DNA from: Acinetobacter baumannii
GTDB taxonomy: Bacteria; Pseudomonadota; Gammaproteobacteria; Pseudomonadales; Moraxellaceae
NCBI RefSeq assembly: GCF_016508585.1
Contig: NZ_JADVOP010000010.1
Span: 1 to 64,000 of the forward strand
Direction of reading: 5' to 3'
DNA: 64,000 nt
This document shows, in pieces, positions 46,800-56,382 of the stretch. Every line of letters starts with the position of its first letter. Within the stretch, counting starts at the first letter, position 1. The position numbers were made by a program, and so were the translations under genes. Under the pieces are notes generated by a model that was not told the origin of the DNA, did no database searches, and saw only the letters and a program-made list of their open reading frames with translations.

Positions 46800-48329
46800 T
46801 TATGCGACCTCTTTTTGCAATCGACGTTCATGCAACTCAAGCAAGTAAGCATCTAAAAGATCAACTTGATCCTGTTTAAACTCAAGGTACAGCTTGCTGC
46901 GGCGACACAATATATCCTGACTGGTGATTGCCCATTCCTGATCAACCAAATAGTCCACCTCTTGCGCATAAAGTCCGTGCCCGAAACTTTGACCAAGCTC
47001 ATGTACTGAGCTGGAATAATTTAAAAATTTCCATACATACGTCCCATAAGCGTGTGCCCAACGACTTGCTGTGTGTAAGTCAATACCTTTGATTTTTGTC
47101 TGGATCTCCGATATTAAATCCTCTACAGAAACCAAATTTTCAGCCCCCGGTAATAAAGCATCTGCCGTCCAAGGTTGCCCCATTGTGGTGAAAAACTTTT
47201 TCAACTGCTCCAGTGCTGATTCAGCAAGCTTTCGGTAAGTCGTCAACTTCCCCCCAAAAACAGACAATAAAGGCGCTTCGGCTGAATGTTGTTGAGACAC
47301 TGCTAAAGTATAATCACGTGTAATCGCTGCAGGATTATCAGATTCATCATCGCATAAGGGGCGTACACCTGAAAAAGTGCTAACAATGTCATTTCGAACG
47401 AGTTGTATCTTAAAATGATCATTGGATACTTTTAAAAGATACTCAATTTCTTGTTGGGTTATTTCAACTTGATTAGGATCACCGTGATATTCTCGATCTG
47501 TCGTCCCAATCATGGTGTATTGGTTTAAATAAGGGATGGCAAACACGATTCTCTGATCATCATTTTGCATGATATAGGCTTTATCACCTTCATAAATTTT
47601 TGGCACAATAATGTGACTGCCTTGAACCAAACGAATCCCATAAGGTGATTTTAATTTCAAATCCTGTTGAATAAATTGCGCAACCCATGGTCCAGCTGCA
47701 TTGACCAATACTCTGGCTTGAACTTGATATATCCCCTGCTCATTTTCAAGCTGCACTGCCCATACAGCATTTTCACGTTGCGCAGCAATACAACGTGTTT
47801 GAGTAACAATCTTTGCGCCCTTTTCTCTTGCCTGTATTGCATTAAGAATCACTAAACGAGAATCATCGACAGCACAATCGGAATATTCAAAACCGCGAGT
47901 AATATCTTTATTTAATGGGCTGGTCTCTGGGTTGAATTGAACCAAATTTGATCCTGCCAATTTTTCCCGTTTCCCCAAATGATCATAAAAAAATAAACCC
48001 GTACGAATCAACCAAGCAGGTCTAAGATGCGGTTGATGGGGCATGATAAAGCGCATCGGACGAATAATATGGGGGGCTTTCGCAAGTAAAACTTCACGCT
48101 CTGCCAAAGCCTCGCGAACCAAACGAAATTCTTTATGTTCTAAATAACGTAAACCACCATGAATCAATTTACTACTGGCAGATGAGGTATGGCTTGCTAA
48201 ATCATCTTTTTCACAAAGCAATACTGATAAACCACGCCCCACTGTATCATTGGCAATCCCGATACCATTAATTCCACCTCCAATCACCACGATGTCATAA
48301 CAAGTTTGCGGTTCATTCATTTGCATCAT
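46800..48329 (-). CDS. glpD: Aerobic glycerol-3-phosphate dehydrogenase
   Basis: The product is 509 aa. The FAD-binding motif VIGGGINGIGIANDTVGRG, the SSASSKLIHGGLRYLEH motif, and GTTDREYHGDP and FGGKLTTYRKLAE are typical of GlpD. It oxidises glycerol-3-phosphate to dihydroxyacetone phosphate and passes electrons to quinone at the inner membrane. The first of two ATG codons has AAGGTGG at ideal spacing. A candidate GlpR operator lies just upstream, and glpR is the next gene, so GlpR probably represses it. Confidence 0.97.
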   Translation of the reverse strand: MMQMNEPQTCYDIVVIGGGINGIGIANDTVGRGLSVLLCEKDDLASHTSSASSKLIHGGLRYLEHKEFRLVREALAEREVLLAKAPHIIRPMRFIMPHQPHLRPAWLIRTGLFFYDHLGKREKLAGSNLVQFNPETSPLNKDITRGFEYSDCAVDDSRLVILNAIQAREKGAKIVTQTRCIAAQRENAVWAVQLENEQGIYQVQARVLVNAAGPWVAQFIQQDLKLKSPYGIRLVQGSHIIVPKIYEGDKAYIMQNDDQRIVFAIPYLNQYTMIGTTDREYHGDPNQVEITQQEIEYLLKVSNDHFKIQLVRNDIVSTFSGVRPLCDDESDNPAAITRDYTLAVSQQHSAEAPLLSVFGGKLTTYRKLAESALEQLKKFFTTMGQPWTADALLPGAENLVSVEDLISEIQTKIKGIDLHTASRWAHAYGTYVWKFLNYSSSVHELGQSFGHGLYAQEVDYLVDQEWAITSQDILCRRSKLYLEFKQDQVDLLDAYLLELHERRLQKEVA

Positions 48330-48360
48330 AACACCACCTTTTGATTGAAGAGTATCAATA

Positions 48361-48380
48361 TATTTTCGTTTATTTTCATT
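48361..48380 (-). promoter_or_regulatory. Candidate GlpR operator of glpD
   Basis: TATTTTCGTTTATTTTCATT matches the Escherichia coli GlpR consensus (WATKTTCGWTAWCGAAMATW) at 15 of 20 positions; the left half is perfect. It lies about 30 bp before the glpD start. The right half-site is weak, so it is a candidate. Confidence 0.5.
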
Positions 48381-48468
48381 TAAGAAAAATAATAGATAGT
48401 TTTTTGATCAATGTCTATCAAAAAATGTGCAATTTTAAATGAATTGTGTTTTATGAGTCGATTGAGTT

Positions 48469-49224
48469 CTATGCCACAATCAAGTTCACTTCTGCCGCAT
48501 GGATTTGTTGGAGATAAGGTTCATCCGGTTGCAAGTTGGTAAAAAGACGGTCAATTTCTCGAAGATGTCCCATGCGCATCATTGCATGACGACCAAATTT
48601 ACTGTCATCTGCGGCTAAAAAAATCTGTCGCGCCCCTGCAATAATTTCCTGAGAGACTGAAACTTCCTGAAAATCAAAATCTAACAATGTACCTTCTGCA
48701 TCGATTCCACTGATCCCGATCACAGCATAATCGACTTTGAATTGTTTAAAAAATTCAGATGTCGCTTGCCCAATGACCCCGCCATCAGAACGAACTTTGC
48801 CACTGGCAATCAGCACTTCAAAATCTTCTTTTACACTTAGAATTTTGGCAACATTTAAGTTATTGGTGATAACTTTAAGCCCGCAATGTTGCAATAAAGA
48901 GACAGCTATTGCTTCTGTGGTTGTACCGATATTAATAAATAAAGATGCGTGATCAGGAACAGCTTTTGCGACAGCTACTGCAATCCGTTGTTTTGCCTCA
49001 GCGTTATGACTCATACGTGTACTGTACTCAGTATTGTTCACACTCGAGTCGATCGCTGCACCACCGTGGTAACGTCGCAATAATCCTGCATCAGCCATTT
49101 GGTTAATATCTCGGCGTACAGTTTGTGGTGTTACTGAAAATATCTGCGCAATTTCTTCAATACTGATATATCCCCGTTGTTTAACCAGTTCCAAAATTTG
49201 CTGTTGTCGAATCATGAAGTTCAT
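48469..49224 (-). CDS. glpR: DeoR-family regulator GlpR
   Basis: The product is 251 aa from the ATG at 49224, which has AAGG nine bases upstream; a longer frame from 49263 runs through a GlpR-like operator and is not used. The N-terminal helix-turn-helix reads [24 protein letters not shown] and [11 protein letters not shown]; the C-terminal part is the sugar-phosphate-sensing DeoRC domain. It resembles GlpR of Escherichia coli, which represses glycerol-3-phosphate genes. Position next to glpD and the upstream operator support the name. Confidence 0.9.
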   Translation of the reverse strand: MNFMIRQQQILELVKQRGYISIEEIAQIFSVTPQTVRRDINQMADAGLLRRYHGGAAIDSSVNNTEYSTRMSHNAEAKQRIAVAVAKAVPDHASLFINIGTTTEAIAVSLLQHCGLKVITNNLNVAKILSVKEDFEVLIASGKVRSDGGVIGQATSEFFKQFKVDYAVIGISGIDAEGTLLDFDFQEVSVSQEIIAGARQIFLAADDSKFGRHAMMRMGHLREIDRLFTNLQPDEPYLQQIHAAEVNLIVA

Positions 49225-49244
49225 ACATATAAACCTTATTGTTT

Positions 49245-49264
49245 TATTTTCGAAAATGAACATT
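49245..49264. promoter_or_regulatory. GlpR operator before glpR
   Basis: TATTTTCGAAAATGAACATT matches the Escherichia coli GlpR consensus at 18 of 20 positions. It lies 21 bp upstream of the glpR ATG, suggesting that GlpR controls its own gene and possibly the divergent transporter. Confidence 0.65.
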
Positions 49265-49680
49265 TAAATACATAAATAACATAAATTCTTGCTGCTCTCC
49301 TAGCTTTGGTTAGTCATTTTGAATATTTATCGTATTTTTAATTTGTGTACTTTTCACACATTTGATTCATCGGAACACAACACTTTGTCTGTATTCAAAA
49401 TGTACTCTCAGCAAACAATATAAAATTAAATAATTGTTTTAAAAAAATTATTCCTTATTTTAGTCATTCTTAAATAATTACTGAGCCTGAATATAAAAAA
49501 AGCATACGACCAAAGTCTAATAAGGGCATTCTTCATTCTTGCGTATAACGAGCTGTGTAATGATTTGTATCTCTCCGCAGTACTGATTGAAATTCTCTCT
49601 TCTTGATTTTTCTGTTTATATTTTCACCCCAAATGAAAATTAAACAGGCCATGTTTTGCATATTCTTTTGGAGAATTGCC
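49265..49680. other. 416-bp divergent region between glpR and the transporter
   Basis: AT-rich, with no coding signal except an in-frame extension of the transporter from a weak TTG at 49603. A short inverted repeat GTGT..ACAC at about 49345-49360 is the only structure seen. Confidence 0.45.
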
Positions 49681-51000
49681 TTGTCCAATTCATCACCTCA
49701 GGTTGCTCCCTCGCCACTTGATAGAAAAACTCGTTTCAAATCCATACTTGGTGGCTCAGCCGGTAACTTAGTTGAATGGTATGACTGGTATGTCTACGCC
49801 GCATTTACCCTCTACTTTGCACCAGTGTTCTTTCCGGAAGGTAATGAAACAGTCAAGCTTCTCCAAGCTGCTGCTGTTTTTGCTTTAGGTTTTTTAATGC
49901 GCCCGATTGGCGCTTGGATTATGGGAATTTATGCCGATCGTAAAGGGCGTAAAGCCGGTTTAACACTTTCTGTATCTTTGATGTGTGTCGGATCTTTAAT
50001 TATCGCTTGTGCGCCATCATATGATTCTGTCGGTATGCTTGCTCCAGCACTCTTACTTTTCGCTCGCTTATTACAAGGTTTGAGTGTGGGTGGTGAATAT
50101 GGTTCAAGTGCAACCTATTTAACTGAAATGGCAGGAAAGAACCATCGTGGCTTCTTTTCAAGCTTCCAATATGTGACCCTGATTTCAGGACAGTTGTTGG
50201 CACTTTGCGTATTGATCATTTTACAGCATACACTTGCAGAAGAAGCATTACATGCATGGGGATGGCGTATTCCATTCTTTATCGGTGCATTGTTGGCCAT
50301 TGTTGTATTCTGGATTCGCCGCGGCTTAGTTGAAACAGAATCTGCTAAAAAAGCCCAAGAACATGCCAAAAATGGTGGTGAAAAATCAGGAGCGTTTGCT
50401 TTATTCACCAAGTACCCTAAACAGGCATTTACGGTAATTATGCTGACTGCCGGTGGAACCTTGGCCTTCAATACATTTACCACCTATTTGCAAAAATATT
50501 TGGTCAATACCTCTGGTTTTGAAAAAACCACAGCCACAGAAATTACCACTGCGGCGATTTTTGTCTTCATGTTGATTCAACCTGCTGTGGGTGCACTTTC
50601 AGATAAAATTGGTCGTAAACCGATTATGATCACTTTCGGTGTTTTGGGTGTTTTATTCACTATTCCCATTTTCAATGGATTGGGCTCGACCACCGATCCT
50701 AAAACTGCATTTTTCTTATGTATGAGCGGTATGGTGATTGTGACTGGCTATACAGCGATTAATGCCGTGGTTAAAGCGGAACTGTTTCCTCCCCACATTC
50801 GCGCTCTGGGCGTTGCTCTACCTTATGCCTTAGCCAATACCGTATTTGGTGGTACTGCTGAATTAGTTGCATTAAGTTTTAAAAACGCTGGGCATGAGAA
50901 CTATTTCTTCTACTACATCACCTTTATGATTGGTTTATCACTCATTACTTACATCTTTATGAAAGATACCAAGAAACATAGTTTGATTACAGATGACTGA
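49681..51000 (+). CDS. MFS transporter, MHS family (alpha-ketoglutarate permease-like)
   Basis: The product is 440 aa from a TTG at 49681, which has GGAG seven bases upstream; an open frame from 49603 adds residues that lack a ribosome site and look hydrophobic but unrelated. Twelve membrane segments and the MHS signatures GNLVEWYDWYVYAAF, YADRKGRKAGL, QGLSVGGEYGSSATYL and SDKIGRKP are visible. By eye it is closest to KgtP, which imports 2-oxoglutarate with protons. The substrate is thus probably a dicarboxylate or related organic acid, but glycerol-phosphate uptake cannot be excluded from context. Confidence 0.85.
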   Translation: MSNSSPQVAPSPLDRKTRFKSILGGSAGNLVEWYDWYVYAAFTLYFAPVFFPEGNETVKLLQAAAVFALGFLMRPIGAWIMGIYADRKGRKAGLTLSVSLMCVGSLIIACAPSYDSVGMLAPALLLFARLLQGLSVGGEYGSSATYLTEMAGKNHRGFFSSFQYVTLISGQLLALCVLIILQHTLAEEALHAWGWRIPFFIGALLAIVVFWIRRGLVETESAKKAQEHAKNGGEKSGAFALFTKYPKQAFTVIMLTAGGTLAFNTFTTYLQKYLVNTSGFEKTTATEITTAAIFVFMLIQPAVGALSDKIGRKPIMITFGVLGVLFTIPIFNGLGSTTDPKTAFFLCMSGMVIVTGYTAINAVVKAELFPPHIRALGVALPYALANTVFGGTAELVALSFKNAGHENYFFYYITFMIGLSLITYIFMKDTKKHSLITDD

Positions 51001-51030
51001 TCTCCCCTCATATCATGTGATAGTTTGATT

Positions 51031-51069
51031 AAAAACAGCTTTTTTATTCCAATAAAAAAGCTGTTTTAT
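51031..51069 (+). terminator. Terminator of the MHS transporter gene
   Basis: AAAACAGCTTTTTTATT ... AATAAAAAAGCTGTTTT, a 17-bp near-perfect hairpin about 30 bp after the stop codon. Confidence 0.85.
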
Positions 51070-51147
51070 TTGAACAATTCAATCATCGAGAAAATCACAA
51101 AGCTATGGCATACTAAAAATAATTCAAAAAAGCTGGGACTTTAAAAG

Positions 51148-51573
51148 ATGAAAATAATCACTTGTATAGGTTTAGGGTTAATGGCTTTAGCTTTGGCAGC
51201 ATGCCAAACCACGCCACGTCAATATAATGGAGTGACAGGCTACCAAATCGAAAGCAAGTCAAGCAATAGTGCAACATTGGCATATACGCTTTCTGGGCGC
51301 GCTGATCGTGATTTGGATGCCAGTAAATTACAACGTGCATGTCAAAAAGTCTTAGGTGCAAATAAAACCTATAAAATTTCTGTTCTCAGTATCAATGAAA
51401 TCATCAATCCACAAACTGCACAAAATCAAGCAGGTGTTCAACTCGGACATAGTCGAACTTCTTTTGGACTTTCCAATACCCCGAATTTAAACAACAGTGA
51501 AGATTATGCAACTCGACAAGCGCTTGAAACTCGTCCGAGTACATTGCATGTTGTACGTTATACCTGCTCTTAA
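51148..51573 (+). CDS. Small lipoprotein of unknown function
   Basis: The product is 141 aa. The signal peptide ends in LALAACQ, a clear lipobox (Cys about residue 19). The mature part has a short beta-rich region, a conserved-looking ACQKVLGANKTYKISVLS segment, and a C-terminal Cys that could pair with the first Cys of ACQKV. No family is recognised. It is a single-gene unit, convergent with the methyltransferase gene, with which it shares a terminator hairpin. Confidence 0.7.
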   Translation: MKIITCIGLGLMALALAACQTTPRQYNGVTGYQIESKSSNSATLAYTLSGRADRDLDASKLQRACQKVLGANKTYKISVLSINEIINPQTAQNQAGVQLGHSRTSFGLSNTPNLNNSEDYATRQALETRPSTLHVVRYTCS

Positions 51574-51600
51574 TGTAGCTGAATTTATATGCGCTTGAAA

Positions 51601-51622
51601 TAAGACGCTTTATAGCGTCTTA
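51601..51622. terminator. Terminator overlapping the methyltransferase 3' end
   Basis: TAAGACGCT-TTAT-AGCGTCTTA hairpin between convergent genes. The methyltransferase stop codon (51610-51612) lies inside the loop, so the hairpin is partly coding. Confidence 0.7.
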
Positions 51623-52278
51623 TAAAAACTCACGTTTCTAAATTCTTTAGCTTCATCCAGATCTGGCCATGTGGTCGCACTGCGCTCATCTAGTTTTTGA
51701 TAATGTGAATGACTAAAGTTTTTTACCCGACTGTCAGCTACCCAGACTTCAGGAGCAAACTTTAAGAATTCATCCAAGAAAAAACGATTACACTGATCAT
51801 ATAAAACATCTGCAGCCAATAAAACATCGACTTGCTCTGCTTGATATAGATCCTCTAAATATTCAAGCTCAACATCATTCAGTGCAGCATTTTCACGGCA
51901 AGCATTCAGACTTACTGAGTCAATGTCACAACAAATCACACGTTTTGCTCCCGCCAACTTTGCTGCAATCGCAACAACTCCTGATCCAGCGCCAAAATCA
52001 AGCACGACTTTATCTTTTACATGATGGGGTTCAGCCAGTAACCATTGCGCCATCGCCAGACCAGATGCCCAGCAAAAGATCCAATAAGGTGTGTCATTCC
52101 AAATACGACGAATCACTTCATCGTCCAAACGGTCTGTTGGGAAAATAGGTGGAATCAGCCACAATGAAATGGGTGTATCAGGCAACTGTTGAGCAAGTAG
52201 TTCACATTGGGGAATAATCTCATGCAAAGCATCAAGTAAATGTTGTGGAGCTTTGGGAAATTGTAAGGTGCAACTCAT
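51610..52278 (-). CDS. SAM-dependent methyltransferase, ETFB-KMT-like
   Basis: The product is 222 aa. Motif I VVLDFGAGSGVVAIAAKLAGA, followed by VICCDIDSVSLNACRENAALN and VDVLLAADVLYD, defines a class I Rossmann methyltransferase. The pattern resembles protein-lysine methyltransferases of the PrmA / ETFB-KMT group, which act on Lys side chains. No substrate can be assigned. It ends within a terminator hairpin. The upstream folD gene is on the same strand but separated by about 255 bp. Confidence 0.85.
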   Translation of the reverse strand: MSCTLQFPKAPQHLLDALHEIIPQCELLAQQLPDTPISLWLIPPIFPTDRLDDEVIRRIWNDTPYWIFCWASGLAMAQWLLAEPHHVKDKVVLDFGAGSGVVAIAAKLAGAKRVICCDIDSVSLNACRENAALNDVELEYLEDLYQAEQVDVLLAADVLYDQCNRFFLDEFLKFAPEVWVADSRVKNFSHSHYQKLDERSATTWPDLDEAKEFRNVSFYKTL

Positions 52279-52533
52279 AGATATTTAACCGAGATGATTA
52301 TTTTGATCATTCAGAAATACAGTTGAATCCTCACTGCCACATGTATTTCAACAATTTACTACTATTTCGAATCATTTAATCATCCATATAACGCTGACGC
52401 AATGATCAAATATTGTTATTCATGATTGCCATACATGGCTTTCATTAAAGCAGCTTTTACCGAAACAAAAGCTGCTGAGACCCAAACCCTACATCTCTGA
52501 AAAACAAAGCAGGGTTTTGACATTCATGTGCTA

Positions 52534-53382
52534 TTAAGCTAAAGCTTTTTCTGCGGCTTCAACTGTTTGACGAATCAATGTGGTAATGGTCATTGGACCT
52601 ACGCCGCCCGGAACAGGCGTATATGCTGAAGCAATTTCCTCAATTCCCACCAATTGAATGTCACCCACACCACCACCCTCGCGAGGATGGAAACCAGCAT
52701 CAACCACGACAGCACCTGGTTTGATCCAATCTTTTTGAATCAGCTCCGCTTTACCTACTGCACCCACCACTATGTCCGCCTGTTGAATCAATTCAGCAAG
52801 GTTTTGCGTACGAGAATGACAGATTGTCACTGTAGCATTGGCTTGAAGCAACATCATTGCCATCGGTTTTCCTAAAATTGCCGAACGTCCGACAACGACA
52901 GCATGCTTACCGGCAATCTCAATGTTATTTTCTTTAAGCATGGTCATAATGCCTGCGGGAGTTGCAGAACCATATGCAGTCTCACCCATTGCCATGCGTC
53001 CAAAACCAAGACAGGTAACGCCATCGACGTCTTTTTCTAAAGCAATCGCATCAAAACAAGCACGTTCGTCAATTTGTTCAGGCACAGGATGCTGTAGCAA
53101 AATGCCATGTACATCAGGATTGGCATTTAATTTTTCGATTTCAGCCAATAATTGTTCAGTCGTGGTTTCTTTGCCTAATTCAACTTTTAAAGAATCCATA
53201 CCTACACGACGACATGCATTTCCCTTCATACGGACATAGGTCGCAGATGCGCCATCATCACCCACTAAAATAGTCGCTAAAATTGGGGTACGACCTGTTT
53301 TTGCTTTTAAAGCTTCAACACGAGTCAACAAGTCTGCTTCAATTTGTTTCGCTAATGCGCGACCATCCAATACCAATGCCAC
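52534..53382 (-). CDS. folD: Methylenetetrahydrofolate dehydrogenase/cyclohydrolase, FolD
   Basis: The product is 282 aa. Motifs are [17 protein letters not shown] (catalytic Lys/Tyr region), [11 protein letters not shown], the NADP-binding GRSAILGKP and [11 protein letters not shown]. It interconverts 5,10-methylene-THF and 10-formyl-THF in one-carbon metabolism; the 5-formyl-THF cyclo-ligase at 14.7 kb feeds the same pool. It is a single-gene unit. Two inverted repeats downstream (about 52447-52517) may terminate it, but neither has a clear T-run. Confidence 0.97.
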   Translation of the reverse strand: MALVLDGRALAKQIEADLLTRVEALKAKTGRTPILATILVGDDGASATYVRMKGNACRRVGMDSLKVELGKETTTEQLLAEIEKLNANPDVHGILLQHPVPEQIDERACFDAIALEKDVDGVTCLGFGRMAMGETAYGSATPAGIMTMLKENNIEIAGKHAVVVGRSAILGKPMAMMLLQANATVTICHSRTQNLAELIQQADIVVGAVGKAELIQKDWIKPGAVVVDAGFHPREGGGVGDIQLVGIEEIASAYTPVPGGVGPMTITTLIRQTVEAAEKALA

Positions 53383-53489
53383 GGCACATCTCCAAAGTAG
53401 ATATGAATCAATTTTGCAAATAATACATGATTATTTAGACAATTTTCTTTCGTATGCTGAATTTATGTGCATATGCATGAAATATAGTA

Positions 53490-53517
53490 TTGTTTTTTTT
53501 TCAAAGATTGCTAATAT
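53490..53517 (+). promoter_or_regulatory. Promoter of the tRNA-Cys/tRNA-Leu pair
   Basis: TTGTTT (53490-53495), 16-bp spacer and TAATAT (53512-53517), 17 bp before tRNA-Cys. The -35 element is weaker than those of the other tRNA promoters in the window. Confidence 0.6.
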
Positions 53518-53534
53518 GTGCATCACCAAGACAT

Positions 53535-53608
53535 GGCGGGGTGGCAGAGTGGTCATGCAGCGGACTGCAACTCCGTGTACGCCGGTTCGATTCCGACCTC
53601 CGCCTCCA
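53535..53608 (+). tRNA. tRNA-Cys (GCA)
   Basis: 74-nt cloverleaf with anticodon GCA (ACTGCAACT), acceptor GGCGGGG with its partner CCTCCGCC-type strand, and encoded CCA. It is followed after 10 bp by tRNA-Leu, clearly the same transcript. Confidence 0.96.
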
Positions 53609-53618
53609 ATCTTGTAAA

Positions 53619-53704
53619 GCCCGAGTGGTGAAATCGGTAGACACAGGGGATTTAAAATCCCCCGCCCACAAAGCGTGCCAGTTCGAGTCTGGCCTCGGGC
53701 ACCA
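53619..53704 (+). tRNA. tRNA-Leu (TAA), copy 1
   Basis: 86-nt class II tRNA with a long variable arm, anticodon TAA (loop TTTAAAA) and encoded CCA. Identical to the copy at 56601. Confidence 0.97.
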
Positions 53705-53726
53705 TTTTAATCAACATTAAAATGGT
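53701..53726 (+). repeat. Trailer hairpin including the tRNA-Leu CCA end, copy 1
   Basis: ACCATTTTAAT (53701-53711, beginning with the tRNA's own ACCA) pairs with ATTAAAATGGT (53716-53726) around a 4-base loop. A second hairpin with T-run at 53739 is the terminator. Confidence 0.8.
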
Positions 53727-53738
53727 GTAATAAAAAAT

Positions 53739-53760
53739 CCAGCGACAAGCTGGTTTTTTT
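53739..53760 (+). terminator. Terminator of the tRNA-Cys/tRNA-Leu transcript
   Basis: CCAGC-GACAA-GCTGG hairpin followed by seven T. The same element with small changes follows the second tRNA-Leu. Confidence 0.9.
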
Positions 53761-53828
53761 ATGTCTAAAATTTTATATTAGCTTTTTATGTTATTCTCTA
53801 AATTGCAGTTTAAATAAGTGAAGCCTAT

Positions 53829-54560
53829 ATGATTCAAAACAAGCAAGTTTCCTTCTATTTAAATCAGTTACAACAACAATATCCAAAAGCATTTAAATAC
53901 AATTTTTTATTTTATAGCCAACTTAAAACCAAAGGGCTTTTAGATGAAGCGAAGGAATTTATTCCTTGGATTTTATCAATTATGATTTTTTGCAGTATTT
54001 ACTTCAGCTTAGGTCATTTTATTGCTGTTCATTTTACGCAATTTGATACTTTTCAAGCCAATGCCATAGCAGCCTTGGCGATTATGTTGTTTTTTATGTT
54101 GATTGTTCCCATTATTATCAATCAAATCAAACACAGCTCCACTCATCTATATTATCAACTCAGCAATACCCCATTTAAACTTGCTGCATTGATTATTCTA
54201 CAAGCGCTAAATCTATATTTTATTGAAAGTACACTTTTACAAGGCTTGCTATTTTTCTTTGCGATGAGTTTTGGTTTTGTGAAATTCTACAAAGAAAATC
54301 TTTTTCGAGACAGCACCAAAGACACTGAGTTTTATCAATTACAACAAATTCGCAGAACCTGCTTTTGGGCCTACAAACAAGCCAAAAAAGCCAGATTCAA
54401 AATGAAGTTTTACCCTAAAAGTTCTGATCAGTATAAACTTCAACAGCAGCAACTCACGCAATACTTAGAATTACATTTACAGTTATTAAAGTATGAAAAT
54501 GAAATGTGCAAAACATATAAATATGAAGATTTAGATGCCTATATGGACAGCATGATGTGA
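53829..54560 (+). CDS. Membrane protein of unknown function
   Basis: The product is 243 aa. After a soluble N-terminus of about 40 residues come three or four membrane helices (about residues 45-68, 76-98 and 112-150). A Lys/Gln-rich C-terminal tail rich in charged residues and likely coiled follows (QQIRRTCFWAYKQAKKARF). I do not recognise a family. It lies between two identical tRNA-Leu genes, together with phoD, and is convergent with phoD. Confidence 0.65.
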   Translation: MIQNKQVSFYLNQLQQQYPKAFKYNFLFYSQLKTKGLLDEAKEFIPWILSIMIFCSIYFSLGHFIAVHFTQFDTFQANAIAALAIMLFFMLIVPIIINQIKHSSTHLYYQLSNTPFKLAALIILQALNLYFIESTLLQGLLFFFAMSFGFVKFYKENLFRDSTKDTEFYQLQQIRRTCFWAYKQAKKARFKMKFYPKSSDQYKLQQQQLTQYLELHLQLLKYENEMCKTYKYEDLDAYMDSMM

Positions 54561-54573
54561 TCTCTTTTTCAAT

Positions 54574-54604
54574 AAAACCGAGCCCATGAATAAACTCGGT
54601 TTTA
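54574..54604. terminator. Terminator between the membrane gene and phoD
   Basis: AAAACCGAG ... CTCGGTTTT hairpin between convergent genes, with T-runs on either strand. Confidence 0.8.
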
Positions 54605-54615
54605 TACTTAAAAAA

Positions 54616-56382
54616 TTAAGCACTTTTTTGAATGGTCTTTACATCAATCAAATTATTATTCAACACCAGTTGATGTCCACGACTAGCATCCACAGTATAT
54701 GCATTTTCTTTAATGGTACTCACAAAAATCCAATCTGCTTGAACTTGTTGAGCGTTAAAACTCACCTTTAAATAACCACGCTGATTTAAGTTGGTATAGT
54801 TCAATTCATCAATCAGTGTGGTAAATGCCATTTCAAATTGCTGCAACTGTGCTAAAGGAATGCTGAGATACTTTTCCATTCCCGGTGAAGACACAGAACT
54901 GGTTGCCAATTCAACACCAACGAAATCGCCTGTTTGGGTATGTAAGTCCGCAGACCAAGCATTATGCGTATCACCAGCCAACACAACAACCTTCTTATTC
55001 AGAGCTTTGAGCGTTCCATATAAAATTTCACGTTCAGCATAATAGCCATCCCAAGCATCAAGGTTATAGGGTGCTACCGTCGTCACCCGTGCTTTTTCAG
55101 TTGCTGTTAAAGTTGGATCACCTTTTTGCATGCGTACTTTCAATGCAACTAACTCGGTAATCTGCTGATTCATTTTCACCAATGTCTCCGTTGTGACATT
55201 ACCACTGGTAATTGCAGCCAATGAAAGCAATAATTCAGCTGGAATCAACATTTTTGCCATTAACACTTGTTGTCCCAACACATTCCATGTCGCTGTAGAT
55301 TGTGCCAGTTTCTTCTGTAACCAGTCTCGTTGTGTATAACCCATCAGAGTACGCGAGGTACTGGTCAAATCTGCCTGAAACTTAGCAATATCCAGTCCAG
55401 AAGCCGTCATATAATCCGCATAATCCAGTTGCTTATCACGAGCCAGAATACGTGTATCCAACATCGTCAATTGCACCAATGAACCGAAGTCAAACTGTCG
55501 ATAAATATTCAAATGATCTTTTTCACTGACTGGTCGAATCGGCATCCACTCAAAATACGCTTGTAATGCCGCTAATTTACGGTCAGAAAAACTCCCTTCA
55601 TTGGGTTGGTGATTTTCAGCACCCTCTTTCCACGCATCATTGGCTAATTCATGGTCATCCCAAATCACAATAAAGGGATGACGTGCATGCGCGGCTTGCA
55701 AATCAACGTCTTTATGATAAAGCGCATAACGCTTACGATAATCATCCAGCTTGATGATTTCTTTGTCATTGTCCGCAGGAAGTGTACGTCCTAGTTTAGC
55801 CGCATCTTCAGTTGCATAGCCATCTTTGCCATATTCATAAATATAATCACCAAGATGAATAATTGCATCGACATCTTGTTTTGCCATTTCTCGATAAACA
55901 TAGAAATAACCTGCTGGATAATTTGAACATGAGCATACAGCAAATTGAACCGCACTGGTTGTTTCCGGTAATGTTTTGGTACGACCAACAGATGAAATCA
56001 CCGAACCGAATTTAAAACGATAGTAATAAGTTTGCCCCGACTTTAACTTATCTGCATCGACTTTAACCGTAAAATCTTGGGCTTGAGTGGTCTGTACTTT
56101 GCCAGTGTTGATGATTTGTGCAAATTTATCATCTGTCGCAATCTCCCAAACAACTTCTATACGCAAGGTGGTATCTTGGGGAGTCACACGCGTCCATAAA
56201 ATCACACGATCCTTGAGTGGATCACCACTCGCTACTCCATGTAAAAATTCAACTTTAGTGGTTGGCGTTGTTGAATCATTGTTGTCGCTCCCACAGGCGG
56301 TCAAAGAAACTGGTATGGATAGTGCCCCAAAACTGGCTAATGACTTTTGAATAAGTTCACGGCGTGAAATTGAGCTTGGCAT
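54616..56382 (-). CDS. phoD: Alkaline phosphatase D family protein, Tat-exported
   Basis: The product is 588 aa. The N-terminus SRRELIQKSLASFGAL is a twin-arginine signal and ends in the possible lipobox SLTACGS, so it may be a Tat-exported lipoprotein. A fibronectin-like PhoD N-domain is followed by the metallophosphatase motifs HLGDYIYEYGKDG, IWDDHELANDAW and VVLAGDTHNAWSADL. PhoD enzymes are Ca/Fe-dependent phosphodiesterase/phosphatases in the envelope. The protein is a normal length for the family. Confidence 0.9.
   Translation of the reverse strand: MPSSISRRELIQKSLASFGALSIPVSLTACGSDNNDSTTPTTKVEFLHGVASGDPLKDRVILWTRVTPQDTTLRIEVVWEIATDDKFAQIINTGKVQTTQAQDFTVKVDADKLKSGQTYYYRFKFGSVISSVGRTKTLPETTSAVQFAVCSCSNYPAGYFYVYREMAKQDVDAIIHLGDYIYEYGKDGYATEDAAKLGRTLPADNDKEIIKLDDYRKRYALYHKDVDLQAAHARHPFIVIWDDHELANDAWKEGAENHQPNEGSFSDRKLAALQAYFEWMPIRPVSEKDHLNIYRQFDFGSLVQLTMLDTRILARDKQLDYADYMTASGLDIAKFQADLTSTSRTLMGYTQRDWLQKKLAQSTATWNVLGQQVLMAKMLIPAELLLSLAAITSGNVTTETLVKMNQQITELVALKVRMQKGDPTLTATEKARVTTVAPYNLDAWDGYYAEREILYGTLKALNKKVVVLAGDTHNAWSADLHTQTGDFVGVELATSSVSSPGMEKYLSIPLAQLQQFEMAFTTLIDELNYTNLNQRGYLKVSFNAQQVQADWIFVSTIKENAYTVDASRGHQLVLNNNLIDVKTIQKSA

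Noticed and set aside
46800-48329. glpD as an anaerobic GlpA-type enzyme
   Set aside because: It lacks the C-terminal iron-sulfur region of GlpA and no glpB/glpC genes follow.
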